From JABMMZ01 sp040403495 (lineage in GTDB: Bacteria; Bacteroidota; Bacteroidia; NS11-12g; UBA955): DNA of 64,000 nucleotides. Numbering within the stretch: position 1 is the stretch's first letter; every line of letters starts with the position of its first letter. Under the pieces are notes generated by a model. It searched no databases. It saw only the letters and a program-made list of their open reading frames with translations, and was not told the origin of the DNA. The stretch covers positions 22,586 through 86,585 of the forward strand of contig JBBAKM010000011.1 of assembly GCA_040403495.1 (NCBI GenBank), in the 5' to 3' direction. Made by a program: the position numbers and the translations under genes. Below are positions 9,189-17,041 of the stretch, one piece after another.

Positions 9189-9196
9189 TATTTTTG
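9189..9196 (+). promoter_or_regulatory. -7 box for the TPR/comA operon (TATTTTTG)
   Basis: TATTTTTG matches TAnnTTTG, 40 bases before ATG 9237. It shares a 75-bp divergent intergenic region with the peptidase promoter. Confidence 0.5.
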
Positions 9197-9236
9197 TAGT
9201 GAATAGAAAATCTATACACTAAACCACTGAATACGT

Positions 9237-10694
9237 ATGTTTGATGATTTTGAAGATGATGAAATGGATGATGATTTGAATGATGATGCATTTGATTTGG
9301 ATGGCGCTCTTCTTAAATTTGACTTATTAGCCTCAGATTCATCGGTTTATTTTTCGGAAGATGAGATAGAATCGCTGTTTATGCACTTTTTATTCAATGG
9401 GGAAGCCGACAAACAACAAACAATTATTGAGCATGGCTTGTATTTATATCCCAACAAAGTTGAGTTTTTATTAGAAAAAGCCTCCATATTCGTTAACAAT
9501 AATCAATACATTGAAGCCTTAGAAGTACTTCATAAAGCAAAAGGTTACGAACCGTATAATCCCGAAATTTTAAAACAAGAAGGCGAAGTGCTTACCGATT
9601 TGAATCATTTTGATGAAGCTGAAAAGTGTTTTAAATCTGCTTTAAAATTGGCGCAATTCACAGATGATTTTCAACAAGTAGAAATTTACAAGTCATACGC
9701 GGACTTAATGTGTTCCAAAAATGATTTGAAAAAAGCGATTTCGATTCTAGAAACAGGAATCTCCAAGATAAAAGAATGTGAACCTTTGTATGGTCAAATC
9801 ATTCATAACTATTTGGCATTTGGTGACTTGAATGATGCAGAAGTGTTTTTTAAGAAAAGAATTGATGAACATCCTTATTCATCTTTAGATTGGATGGCAT
9901 TGGGTAAAGTTTCTGAAATGAACAAGAAAAAGACACAAGCAAAAAGTGCATTTGAATATGCTTTGCTAGTGGATCCCAATGCTAAAGATGCTCATTTTCA
10001 CATGGCAGGAATTTTGGAGGAAGAAAAGGATTATATTCAAGCCATTGAACATTATTCAAGTAGTTTTAAATCTACAGACGATCATTATCCCAATATTTGT
10101 ATCGCCCGTTGTTATTTGGCAATAGACAATGGGGAGTTGGCAAGACACCATTTAACCATTAGTGAAGAGTTTCTGGATTTTATCCCTGAATTTGACTATT
10201 TGTTGGGTTATTCTTATTTGGTAGACAAGCAACCCAAAAAAGCATTGCCTTATTTTCTAAAATCATTGGACAACGACTCCGAAGACATTGCAGCCATCAA
10301 AGGCATAATGGTTTGTTATTTTGAATTAAATGACAATGAAGCCATTAGATCCTTGTATATTGATTATAAAAATCAAAATCAAGTCTTTTTAATAGACAAT
10401 TGGAAAGAGTTTTTAAGTATTTTTCACGCATCTGAAATGGATGACCTTTTTCATGATATGGTGGATTTTATGACCGATAGATTGGATTTTAGTCAAGAAA
10501 TTAACAATATTTACGACGTTATCAATTACGATAAACAACCCAGTGGCACTAATAAACACACGATTATTGAAAATTTAATTCATAATTTTGATGAAACTAT
10601 GGAAAATGTGAAGTTATTTTGCCCCACACTTTACCACGACGACAAAGAATTTAAAGACGCAGTTGAACTTTACAAACACAACCAAGATGAATAG
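9237..10694 (+). CDS. Tetratricopeptide repeat protein
   Basis: This 485-residue soluble protein begins with a very acidic segment (MFDDFEDDEMDDDLNDDAFD) followed by about eight to ten TPR helices pairs (for example HFDEAEKCFKSALKLA, DYIQAIEHYSSSFK, KKALPYFLKSLDND). There is no signal peptide or membrane segment, so a cytosolic scaffold is likely. The stop overlaps the start of comA by eight bases, showing coupled translation. TPR plus ComA gene pairs occur in other Bacteroidota, but the role of the TPR partner is not known. Confidence 0.85.
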   Translation: MFDDFEDDEMDDDLNDDAFDLDGALLKFDLLASDSSVYFSEDEIESLFMHFLFNGEADKQQTIIEHGLYLYPNKVEFLLEKASIFVNNNQYIEALEVLHKAKGYEPYNPEILKQEGEVLTDLNHFDEAEKCFKSALKLAQFTDDFQQVEIYKSYADLMCSKNDLKKAISILETGISKIKECEPLYGQIIHNYLAFGDLNDAEVFFKKRIDEHPYSSLDWMALGKVSEMNKKKTQAKSAFEYALLVDPNAKDAHFHMAGILEEEKDYIQAIEHYSSSFKSTDDHYPNICIARCYLAIDNGELARHHLTISEEFLDFIPEFDYLLGYSYLVDKQPKKALPYFLKSLDNDSEDIAAIKGIMVCYFELNDNEAIRSLYIDYKNQNQVFLIDNWKEFLSIFHASEMDDLFHDMVDFMTDRLDFSQEINNIYDVINYDKQPSGTNKHTIIENLIHNFDETMENVKLFCPTLYHDDKEFKDAVELYKHNQDE

Positions 10695-11457
10695 CGAAAT
10701 ATTTAATTTAACACAATTACCAGAACGTCCTGCAAAACCAAGAGACAACGGTTTGACAATGGTAATGGACAAAGGCTTAAGCATACGTGAAGCCCTAGAT
10801 TTTATTGAACACGGCAGTCATTTGACTGATTTGTTAAAATTAGGGTTTGGTACCGCTTATGTAACCCCAAAATTGAAAGAAAAAATTGAGCATTACAAAC
10901 GTGCTGGATTTAAAGTGTATTTTGGAGGAACCTTATTTGAAGCCTATGTTATTAGAAATCAGTTTGATGATTACAGACGTGTGGTCGATTATTACGGTTT
11001 GGAACATGTAGAAGTGAGCGATGGATCTATGGATATTCCGCACGATGTTAAGTGTGAGTATATCAGAACATTGGCCAAAGATTTTAATGTTATTTCTGAA
11101 GTTGGGAGTAAAGATGCAGAAAAAATTATTCCTCCATACGAATGGATAGAAATGATGGAAAAAGAATTGTCTGCAGGTTCATGGAAAGTAATTGCCGAAG
11201 CTAGAGAAAGCGGAACCGTTGGGCTTTTCAGAGGCGATGGCGAAGTGCGTTCAGGACTTGTTGCTGAGATAGTAAGAAAAATTCCTTTAGAAAAAGTAAT
11301 TTGGGAAGCCCCTTTAAAAGCGCAACAAGTTTGGTTTATCAAATTATATGGTGCTAATGTGAATTTAGGTAACATTGCCCCAAGTGAAATTATACCACTC
11401 GAAACATTAAGATTAGGACTAAGAGGAGATAGTTTCGATTTTTTCCGTAATCAATAA
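10687..11457 (+). CDS. comA: Phosphosulfolactate synthase-like protein (ComA family)
   Basis: The protein has 256 residues from ATG 10687; the longer frame adds eight residues that do not match the family. PERPAKPRDNGLTMVMDKG, LKLGFGTAYVTP, YFGGTLFEAY and SEVGSKD are hallmarks of the (2R)-phospho-3-sulfolactate synthase TIM barrel, which joins phosphoenolpyruvate and sulfite. In methanogens this starts coenzyme M synthesis. Bacteroidota do not make coenzyme M, so the product may feed another sulfonate; the actual reaction here is unproven. It is coupled to the preceding TPR gene. Confidence 0.88.
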   Translation: MNSEIFNLTQLPERPAKPRDNGLTMVMDKGLSIREALDFIEHGSHLTDLLKLGFGTAYVTPKLKEKIEHYKRAGFKVYFGGTLFEAYVIRNQFDDYRRVVDYYGLEHVEVSDGSMDIPHDVKCEYIRTLAKDFNVISEVGSKDAEKIIPPYEWIEMMEKELSAGSWKVIAEARESGTVGLFRGDGEVRSGLVAEIVRKIPLEKVIWEAPLKAQQVWFIKLYGANVNLGNIAPSEIIPLETLRLGLRGDSFDFFRNQ

Positions 11458-11478
11458 TTTTAGTTAAATTTATTTTCA

Positions 11479-11496
11479 TCACGCTGCACGGCGTGA
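11479..11496. repeat. Short palindrome, copy 1 (TCACGCTGCACGGCGTGA)
   Basis: An 18-base sequence with six-base arms TCACGC/GCGTGA. An identical copy lies at 12663-12680. Between 11458 and 11685 I see this palindrome, a CTCCCGA/TCGGGAG hairpin at 11640-11658 and two similar GTGGTTA-TTTCCCCTC stretches, but no gene. Confidence 0.75.
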
Positions 11497-11685
11497 TACT
11501 CTCTCCCCAAGCTGTCATGTCGACGTAGGAGACATCTTTTCCCGACAGCTTTTCAAGGAAAACCAAGATACCTCCGTTGTCGGTATGACAGCCTAATAAG
11601 ATGCTGAATTTTTGCCGTGGTTAATTTCCCCTCAGTATTCTCCCGAATAACTCGGGAGTGGTTATTTCCCCTCTCTTATTAAACC

Positions 11686-11757
11686 CCATAAAAAAAGCGT
11701 TCCGAAGAACGCTTTAATTGGTATCGATATTTATAGTATTACCATGCTGTTGATTTT
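11686..11757 (-). pseudogene. Stranded 3' end of a lipoprotein-like gene with its terminator
   Basis: The reverse strand reads QKSTAW-stop, close to the FKSTEWQ-stop end of the intact lipoprotein at 11895-12281. The downstream DNA is also a copy: both have AACCCCAT, an A run and the same GCGTTC/GAACGC hairpin (11694-11715). The copy is cut on its 5' side exactly where a double-hairpin repeat begins. Only about five codons are coding, so the reading as a gene remnant is moderate; the terminator copy is clear. Confidence 0.5.
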
Positions 11758-11758
11758 T

Positions 11759-11837
11759 GCCGTTGTTGGTGTTATCACCAACAACAAGAAAAGAAATTAG
11801 AGTTGTTGGTCTCGGCTAAGCCGAGACCAACAACGGC
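11759..11837. repeat. Double-hairpin element, copy 1
   Basis: A 79-base element with inverted ends GCCGTTGTTGGT/ACCAACAACGGC. Inside are two perfect hairpins: 11762-11785 (ten-base arms, TTAT loop) and 11802-11834 (16-base arms, one-base loop), joined by an A-rich linker AAGAAAAGAAATTAGA. A sister copy lies at 12569-12638. It encodes nothing, resembling a REP/MITE-like nonautonomous repeat. Confidence 0.85.
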
Positions 11838-11844
11838 TAAACCC

Positions 11845-11880
11845 CATAAAAAAAGCGTTCCGAGGAACGCTTTAATTTTT
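11845..11880 (-). terminator. Terminator of the small lipoprotein gene
   Basis: Nine-base arms AAAGCGTTC/GAACGCTTT around a four-base loop. Read on the reverse strand it is followed by seven T residues, 20-odd bases after the lipoprotein stop; an AATTTTT run on the other side could make it bidirectional. Confidence 0.8.
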
Positions 11881-11894
11881 ATAGATTTATTATT

Positions 11895-12281
11895 TTATTG
11901 CCACTCTGTTGATTTAAACAACCTAGCAGGACCGTTTCCTATCCATTCGCACTCCATTTCTGTATCGGTATTCCAATTGAACTTCCATTTTACGAAATTT
12001 CCACTTGCCATCATTTTAATTTCCATTGTATCGGAGTTGTTTACCCAACGCCATTGTCCATCTACTCCGTATAAACCGCTACTTTTAAAATCATGTACTA
12101 TAAAACTACCTTTATCATACCATATCTTATTGTTAGTCAAAGTAGTTTTGTTAAGTGTTTTGGTGGGAGTGGTAGTGCTTGGTGGTGGGGTGTCATCGTC
12201 ACCACAAGCCGAAAACCCAATCAATAAAGCTGGTACTATAGCCCAAGCTAGTGTTTTAAAATTTAATTTTTTAATGTTCAT
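11895..12281 (-). CDS. Small secreted lipoprotein, unknown function
   Basis: The 128-residue product starts with a long basic-hydrophobic signal ending in the lipobox GFSAC (Cys about 26), followed by GDDDTPPPSTTTPTKT, the acidic/Pro-Thr linker typical of surface lipoproteins. The mature part (KIWYDKGSFIVHDFKSSGLY, EIKMMASGN, KFNWNTDTEMECEW) looks like a small beta-rich domain with the pattern of lipocalin-like Bacteroidota lipoproteins. It has its own terminator and lies alone in a repeat-rich region flanked by gene remnants. Confidence 0.7.
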   Translation of the reverse strand: MNIKKLNFKTLAWAIVPALLIGFSACGDDDTPPPSTTTPTKTLNKTTLTNNKIWYDKGSFIVHDFKSSGLYGVDGQWRWVNNSDTMEIKMMASGNFVKWKFNWNTDTEMECEWIGNGPARLFKSTEWQ

Positions 12282-12317
12282 AAATTGTTATTTGAAAAGT
12301 TGAATTATATGCGAATT

Positions 12318-12367
12318 AAATTAAACAATTTAAATTAAACAATTTAAATTAAACAATTTAAATTAAA
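12318..12367. repeat. 14-bp tandem repeat (AAATTAAACAATTT)n
   Basis: Three perfect 14-base copies at 12318, 12332 and 12346 plus a partial fourth. Each unit is nearly palindromic. It lies just upstream of the lipoprotein start, in its promoter region, so slippage could alter expression. Confidence 0.85.
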
Positions 12368-12418
12368 TTATTTTTGTAAACCAACTGATTTTGAGTGTAT
12401 TATAAATTTGTATTCTGT

Positions 12419-12459
12419 GTCACCCATTTCACGTGACTAGGCTCAGCCTAATGGGTGAC
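12419..12459. repeat. Nested palindrome with GTCACCCA/TGGGTGAC arms
   Basis: Outer eight-base arms enclose an inner TAGGCT-C-AGCCTA palindrome. A related copy, with a perfect ACTAGGCT/AGCCTAGT palindrome, is at 12749-12765, and a CACCCT/AGGGTG hairpin at 12480-12502. AACAACTAA-type short repeats fill the gaps. No gene is seen in 12282-12512. Confidence 0.75.
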
Positions 12460-12512
12460 TAAACAACTAAACAACTAAACACCCTTCGAGAACCTCAGGG
12501 TGACAAACCAAT

Positions 12513-12567
12513 TCAACAATTAAACAACTCTTTCGCATTCGCTGATGTTATTTCGGCAATTTCATTG
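12513..12567 (-). pseudogene. Stranded 3' end of tatD
   Basis: The 55 bases align without gaps to the last 55 bases of tatD (12777-12831) with four mismatches. In frame they read NEIAEITSANAKELFNC-stop against NEIAEITSANAKLLFHC-stop in the intact gene. The fragment ends on its 5' side at 12567, directly against a double-hairpin element. It is therefore a true gene 3' end with its own stop codon, not a random repeat. Confidence 0.85.
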
Positions 12568-12568
12568 T

Positions 12569-12638
12569 GCCGTTGTTGGTGTTATCACCAACAACAAGAA
12601 AAGAAATTGGAGTTGTTGGTGATAACACCAACAACGGC
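12569..12638. repeat. Double-hairpin element, copy 2
   Basis: A 70-base sister of the element at 11759-11837: same GCCGTTGTTGGTG start, same first hairpin (TTAT loop), same AAGAAAAGAAATT linker, and a second hairpin with ten-base arms and an ATAA loop. It abuts the truncated edge of the tatD fragment with one base between. Confidence 0.85.
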
Positions 12639-12662
12639 TATAACAATTAAGCAACTAAACAA

Positions 12663-12680
12663 TCACGCTGCACGGCGTGA
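12663..12680. repeat. Short palindrome, copy 2 (TCACGCTGCACGGCGTGA)
   Basis: Identical to 11479-11496. The rest of 12639-12776 holds AACAACTAA-type short repeats, a CACCCTTCGAG motif and the perfect palindrome at 12749-12765. Confidence 0.7.
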
Positions 12681-12776
12681 AACCATTCAACAACTAAACA
12701 AATAAACAACTAAACAAATAAACACCCTTCGAGACGTTTCCTCACGTGACTAGGCTCAGCCTAGTGGGTGACAAAC

Positions 12777-13544
12777 TCAACAATGAAACAAAAGTTTCGC
12801 ATTCGCTGATGTTATTTCGGCAATTTCATTGATGTTCATTTCATAAGTATCTGCCACTTTTTGAGCTATGAGCGGAATATAACTGCTTTCATTTCTTTTG
12901 CCACGGTGCGGTGTGGGAGGTAAGTAGGGAGAATCGGTTTCAAATACTAAATCCTGTGGTTTAAAGTTTTTTAATATTTCAGGCAATGTGCTGTTTTTGT
13001 AAGTTACGACCCCACCAATGCCCAACTTAAATCCAAGTTTTGTGATTTCTTTTCCCTCTTCCACTGAGCCAGAAAAACAATGAAAAACACCTTTTGGACA
13101 TTGTTTCATCGATTTGAGTATTTGAATGGTTTCGTAGGTAGCACTTCGGGTGTGAATAGAAACAGCTAATTGATAGTCGACAGCCCATTCACATTGTGTT
13201 AAAAACGCTTCAGCTTGAATTTGTTGGGTTGACTTGTCCCAATACAAATCCATTCCAATTTCGCCAATTCCATAATACTTGTATCCCGATTCTAGTTCTG
13301 ATTTGATGATTTCCAAATCCTGTTTCGTGTTTTCATTGACAGAACAAGGGTGAATGCCAATCATCGGAAAACAGTGGTTGGGAAAGCGTTCTGCACATGC
13401 CTTCATGGCGCCAATACTTTCAATATCAATATTGGGTAAAAGCATTTTTTGGACATTTAATTGCTTGGCTCTTTCAATCACCAATTCTATGTCATCATTG
13501 AATTCTTCGGCAAATAAATGCGTGTGTGTGTCTATAAAAACCAT
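12777..13544 (-). CDS. tatD: TatD-family metal-dependent hydrolase/DNase
   Basis: The 255-residue TIM-barrel protein begins MVFIDTHTHLF (first metal-binding HxH), with GEIGMDLYW (metal-bridging Glu), VSIHTR, GVFHCFSGS and FETDSPYLPP (catalytic Asp), all signatures of the TatD family. Members are 3'-5' exonucleases acting on damaged or free DNA and are cytosolic. The start shares one base with the stop of the enoyl-CoA hydratase gene (TAATG). The C-terminus SANAKLLFHC differs from a stranded second copy at 12513-12567, suggesting the 3' end was exchanged. Confidence 0.93.
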   Translation of the reverse strand: MVFIDTHTHLFAEEFNDDIELVIERAKQLNVQKMLLPNIDIESIGAMKACAERFPNHCFPMIGIHPCSVNENTKQDLEIIKSELESGYKYYGIGEIGMDLYWDKSTQQIQAEAFLTQCEWAVDYQLAVSIHTRSATYETIQILKSMKQCPKGVFHCFSGSVEEGKEITKLGFKLGIGGVVTYKNSTLPEILKNFKPQDLVFETDSPYLPPTPHRGKRNESSYIPLIAQKVADTYEMNINEIAEITSANAKLLFHC

Positions 13545-14314
13545 TAGTTCCAGCTTAATTTTTCTTTGTTCAAAAAGGCGTTAATTCCTTTTTTGCAATC
13601 ATTACTTGAACGCGCTTTGGCGTTTGCCTCAGCGGCCATATTCAGTTGTTCGTTCAATGTTTTCCCTTTTATATCTGATAACAATTGTTTGGTAATTTGA
13701 ATAGAATCTGCCGAAACTGTTTTTACTAACTTGCTTGCCAATTCATTAACCACCGTTGAAATAGTTTCTTTGTCGGCAATAGCAGTTATGAGTTGCATGT
13801 TTAATGCTTGTTCGGCGGTAAAAATATCACCTGTTAACAGCATTTTTTTAGCTCTATTTTCTCCGATTTTGGCACTCAAAAACACAGAAACTATGGCAGG
13901 AATAAAGCCAATTTTTACTTCGGTGTAAGCAAAACTCGATTCAGGGGTTGCATAACTAAAATCGCACAAACTAACCAAACCACAACCGCCTGCAAAAGCG
14001 GCACCTTCCACTTGTGCTATGGTAATTTTAGGAAAGGCATCCAATGCTTTGAACATTTCCATTAGTGAGGTAGAATCTTCTAGGTTTTGTTCGTAACTAT
14101 TGCTTTGCAATGTTTTTAAATAAGATAAATCTGCACCAGCACAAAAGGCTTCACCATTGGCTTTTATAATGAGCACCTTGCAATTTTCATCGTCTTTGAG
14201 TTGAATTAATGCTTGGTGAATTGCTTGAGCCATTTGATGGTCTAAAGCATTTCTCTTTTCAGGACGATTCAGTGTTACAGTCGCTATTTTATTTTCTATA
14301 TGACATTCAATCAT
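13544..14314 (-). CDS. Enoyl-CoA hydratase/isomerase family protein
   Basis: The 256-residue crotonase-fold protein shows NRPEKRNALDHQM, AFCAGADLSYL (oxyanion hole), and VEGAAFAGGCGLVSLCDF, with a Glu (YTEVKIGF) in the position of the second catalytic residue. Such enzymes hydrate enoyl-CoA in fatty acid or amino acid breakdown; methylglutaconyl-CoA hydratase is a plausible alternative. Length is normal. It is cotranscribed with tatD (one-base overlap). Confidence 0.88.
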   Translation of the reverse strand: MIECHIENKIATVTLNRPEKRNALDHQMAQAIHQALIQLKDDENCKVLIIKANGEAFCAGADLSYLKTLQSNSYEQNLEDSTSLMEMFKALDAFPKITIAQVEGAAFAGGCGLVSLCDFSYATPESSFAYTEVKIGFIPAIVSVFLSAKIGENRAKKMLLTGDIFTAEQALNMQLITAIADKETISTVVNELASKLVKTVSADSIQITKQLLSDIKGKTLNEQLNMAAEANAKARSSNDCKKGINAFLNKEKLSWN

Positions 14315-14386
14315 ACAGCAAAAATAATGATTTGTTTTTACGATTGGTTTGTAAACTTTAATTTGTTTAATCCCTTCTATATGGAT

Positions 14387-14394
14387 TATCTTTG
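14387..14394 (+). promoter_or_regulatory. -7 box (TATCTTTG) for the DUF6263-like gene
   Basis: A TAnnTTTG match 21 bases before ATG 14416. Confidence 0.5.
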
Positions 14395-14415
14395 AGCCTT
14401 AATATTTCTAAAACA

Positions 14416-15324
14416 ATGAAAAAAATAGTATTTATTTTATGTAGTTTATTCTTTGTAACTGCCATTCAATCACAATCTCATTTAATTAAATTTAATTTTA
14501 AAAAGGGAGCAGAATACAAACAAAATCTGAATTCAACCATGCAAATTACCCAAGAGGTAAGTGGGCAAGAAATGCGAATTAATATGGGTATTAAGGCCAC
14601 CACAACATTTAAAGTTACCAAAGCAAAGGATACAACGTACGAAATGGATGTTACTTATTCAAACATGTCTATGTCTATGCAAATGGCAGGTCAACCTACT
14701 TCTCCTGCAGTGGAAGATTTGATGGGAAAATTGTTGAAACCAATTGAGGGTAAATCTTTTCAAATGACTTTGTCATCTTCCGGAAGAATTATATCAATCA
14801 GAAATTTAGAGCAATTATTTAATCAACTTTTTGACAGTGTACCATCTTTAAGCCAAGACCAAAAAGAACAATTTAAAGCTCAAATTAGTCAAGCTTATGG
14901 TGAGGAATCTTTCAAGAGTTCTTTCAAAGTTTCTACTTCGGTTTTCCCCAATTATGCAGTACAAAAAGGGGATCAATGGACCATTCACAACACATTAGTA
15001 TCAAACTATTCCTTTGACGTTAATTCACAATTTCAATTAACCGATATTGACGATAACTTTTATTACATCAAATCAAAATCAACGTTAAATACCATCAATC
15101 AAACAGATACTTCTTTTAAGGAAGTTAATGGCGTTTCTGTAAGGGTAGTGCTCAACGGGAATTCTGATTCTGAAATTAAATTGGACAGAAAAACAGGTTG
15201 GATTATCGAATGTTCAACCAAGCAAACATTACAAGGTAGTACAGAAATTAAAGAAACCGAACAGTTTAAAGGAGGAATGAAAATTCCACTTAAAATGACC
15301 CAAACTACTACGATTAAAAGTTAA
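14416..15324 (+). CDS. Secreted protein, DUF6263-like
   Basis: The product has 302 residues from ATG 14416 (MKKIVFILCSLFFVTAIQSQ is a clean signal peptide; the frame extends eight codons upstream without a better start). The mature part is polar and beta-rich, with GAEYKQNLNSTMQITQEVSG near the start and DRKTGWIIECSTKQTLQGS near the end, the pattern of DUF6263 proteins of Bacteroidota. It should be periplasmic or outer-membrane associated. The gene stands alone between tatD/crotonase and der. Function unknown. Confidence 0.65.
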   Translation: MKKIVFILCSLFFVTAIQSQSHLIKFNFKKGAEYKQNLNSTMQITQEVSGQEMRINMGIKATTTFKVTKAKDTTYEMDVTYSNMSMSMQMAGQPTSPAVEDLMGKLLKPIEGKSFQMTLSSSGRIISIRNLEQLFNQLFDSVPSLSQDQKEQFKAQISQAYGEESFKSSFKVSTSVFPNYAVQKGDQWTIHNTLVSNYSFDVNSQFQLTDIDDNFYYIKSKSTLNTINQTDTSFKEVNGVSVRVVLNGNSDSEIKLDRKTGWIIECSTKQTLQGSTEIKETEQFKGGMKIPLKMTQTTTIKS

Positions 15325-15442
15325 TTCGTCCTGTAGCTTAATAGTTGCAATTTGCCACTTTTAGCCCTTGTTAATTTTTGATTTTGGAGTAGCGTTGTAC
15401 TGATTTTAAACCAGCTATAGCCAAAAATCTCTTTAAATTACC

Positions 15443-15450
15443 TAAATTTG
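15443..15450 (+). promoter_or_regulatory. -7 box (TAAATTTG) of der
   Basis: A TAnnTTTG match ending only seven bases before the der ATG at 15458; transcription should start almost at the start codon. Confidence 0.6.
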
Positions 15451-15457
15451 CGCCCAC

Positions 15458-16777
15458 ATGTCAAGAATTGTAGCTATAGTAGGGAGACCAAACGTTGGAA
15501 AATCAACATTATTTAATCGATTAATAGGTGAACGAAAAGCCATTGTTGACGATTTAAGCGGCGTAACCCGTGACAGACATTATGGGGAATGTGAGTGGAA
15601 TGGGGAAACATTTAATGTAATAGACACCGGTGGTTATGTTAGTGACAGTAAAGATATCTTTGAAGCTGCGATAAGAGACCAAGTTAAAATAGCAATTGAA
15701 GAGTCAAACCTTTTGTTATTTATGGTGGATGTTACTACCGATGTAACTGATTTGGATAGTCAGTTTGCTAGTATTTTAAGAAAATCAAAAAAGCCAGTTA
15801 TTGTAGTCGTTAACAAAGTTGATACGCACGACAAAATCAATGATGCGGCTGTTTTTTATACATTTGGATTCGAGAATTTATTTACCATTTCTTCTGCCAC
15901 AGGTTCAGGAACAGGGGAATTATTGGATAAAATAGTGGAATTATTGCCCGAAGATAAGGGAGGTGATTTCCAAGACGAATCGGTTGAAAATTTACCTAAA
16001 ATTGCGATTGTTGGTCGTCCAAATGTTGGAAAATCATCTTTTGTAAATGCTTTAGTTGGATACAACAGAAACATAGTAACCGACATTGCAGGAACTACCA
16101 GAGATTCTATTCACACCAGATACAATGCTTTTGACAAAGATTTAATTTTGATAGATACCGCCGGTATTAGAAAAAAATCTAAAGTCGAGGAAAATATCGA
16201 GTTTTACTCTGTAATGAGAAGTATCAAAGCCATTGAAAATTGTGATGTTTGTATCTTAATGTTAGATGCCAATAATGGAATTGAGTCGCAAGACATGAAC
16301 TTACTCCAATTGGCACACAGATGTGGTAAAGGGATTGTCGTGTTGGTGAACAAGTGGGATTTGTACGAAAAAGAAACCAATACTGCTAAGGAGTATGAAG
16401 AACACATGAAAGAAAGAACGGCTCCTTTTAAAGATTATCCAGTTCTGTTTATCAGTGCACTTAACAAACAGCGTATTTATCAGTCATTAGAAACCGCTTT
16501 GGCTGTTTATGATAACTTGTCTAATAAAGTAAAAACATCTAAACTCAATGATATTCTATTGCCTATTGTTCATGCTACACCACCTCCGGGAACAAAAGGA
16601 AAAACAATTTCGATAAAATACATACAACAATTGCCATCAAAAGCAGTGTGTTTTGCCTTTTTCTGTAACTTACCTCAATACATTTCTGAATCATACAAAA
16701 GATTCTTGGAAAACAAATTGCGTGAAAACTTCAATTTTAAAGGAGTTCCAATCAAGATTTTCTTAAGGAAGAAATAA
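15458..16777 (+). CDS. der: Ribosome biogenesis GTPase Der (EngA)
   Basis: This 439-residue protein has two consecutive GTPase domains, each with a GRPNVGKS P-loop (about residues 8 and 185), DTGGY/DTAGI switch II and NKVD/NKWD specificity motifs, then a KH-like C-terminal domain (GKTISIKYIQQLPSKAV). Length and order match Der, needed for 50S subunit maturation. The promoter box is so close that the mRNA is probably leaderless. Confidence 0.97.
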   Translation: MSRIVAIVGRPNVGKSTLFNRLIGERKAIVDDLSGVTRDRHYGECEWNGETFNVIDTGGYVSDSKDIFEAAIRDQVKIAIEESNLLLFMVDVTTDVTDLDSQFASILRKSKKPVIVVVNKVDTHDKINDAAVFYTFGFENLFTISSATGSGTGELLDKIVELLPEDKGGDFQDESVENLPKIAIVGRPNVGKSSFVNALVGYNRNIVTDIAGTTRDSIHTRYNAFDKDLILIDTAGIRKKSKVEENIEFYSVMRSIKAIENCDVCILMLDANNGIESQDMNLLQLAHRCGKGIVVLVNKWDLYEKETNTAKEYEEHMKERTAPFKDYPVLFISALNKQRIYQSLETALAVYDNLSNKVKTSKLNDILLPIVHATPPPGTKGKTISIKYIQQLPSKAVCFAFFCNLPQYISESYKRFLENKLRENFNFKGVPIKIFLRKK

Positions 16778-16810
16778 AAATCAAGTCAATATTTTATTAA
16801 TTATTATACC

Positions 16811-17002
16811 ATGAAAAAATTAATTATTTTAAGTTTATTAGCATTTTTTGCCGTTTCATGTGGTTCATCTGCTCCCGAAATTAATGAGGAAGAAGAGCAA
16901 TTAAGAGAACAAAATGACAGCATTATCAAGGATAGAAATCAAGAAATTTTAGATTCACTTGAACGCGCTTTGGAAGCTCAAGAAGAAGATTCATTAAGTT
17001 GA
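16811..17002 (+). CDS. Small lipoprotein with charged helix
   Basis: The 63-residue product has the signal MKKLIILSLLAFFAVSC with a lipobox Cys at residue 17, then an acidic, probably coiled-coil helix (EEEEQLREQNDSIIKDRNQE). It follows der by 33 bases in the same direction. It resembles short Lpp-like or unknown Bacteroidota lipoproteins; no function can be given. Confidence 0.7.
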   Translation: MKKLIILSLLAFFAVSCGSSAPEINEEEEQLREQNDSIIKDRNQEILDSLERALEAQEEDSLS

Positions 17003-17041
17003 GTTAATCTATTGTAAATCAATAATTATCAACTTAGATAA

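Noticed and set aside
9163..9291. N-terminal extension of the M1 peptidase (His-rich)
   Set aside because: It precedes a perfect signal peptide and includes the promoter box; ATG 9162 is the better start.
11803..12303. 166-codon plus-strand frame
   Set aside because: It is the antisense of the small lipoprotein gene and runs through hairpin repeats.
15325..15457. GTCCTGTAGCTTAATAG resembling a tRNA start
   Set aside because: The rest does not fold into a cloverleaf: no anticodon stem, T-loop or acceptor partner is found.
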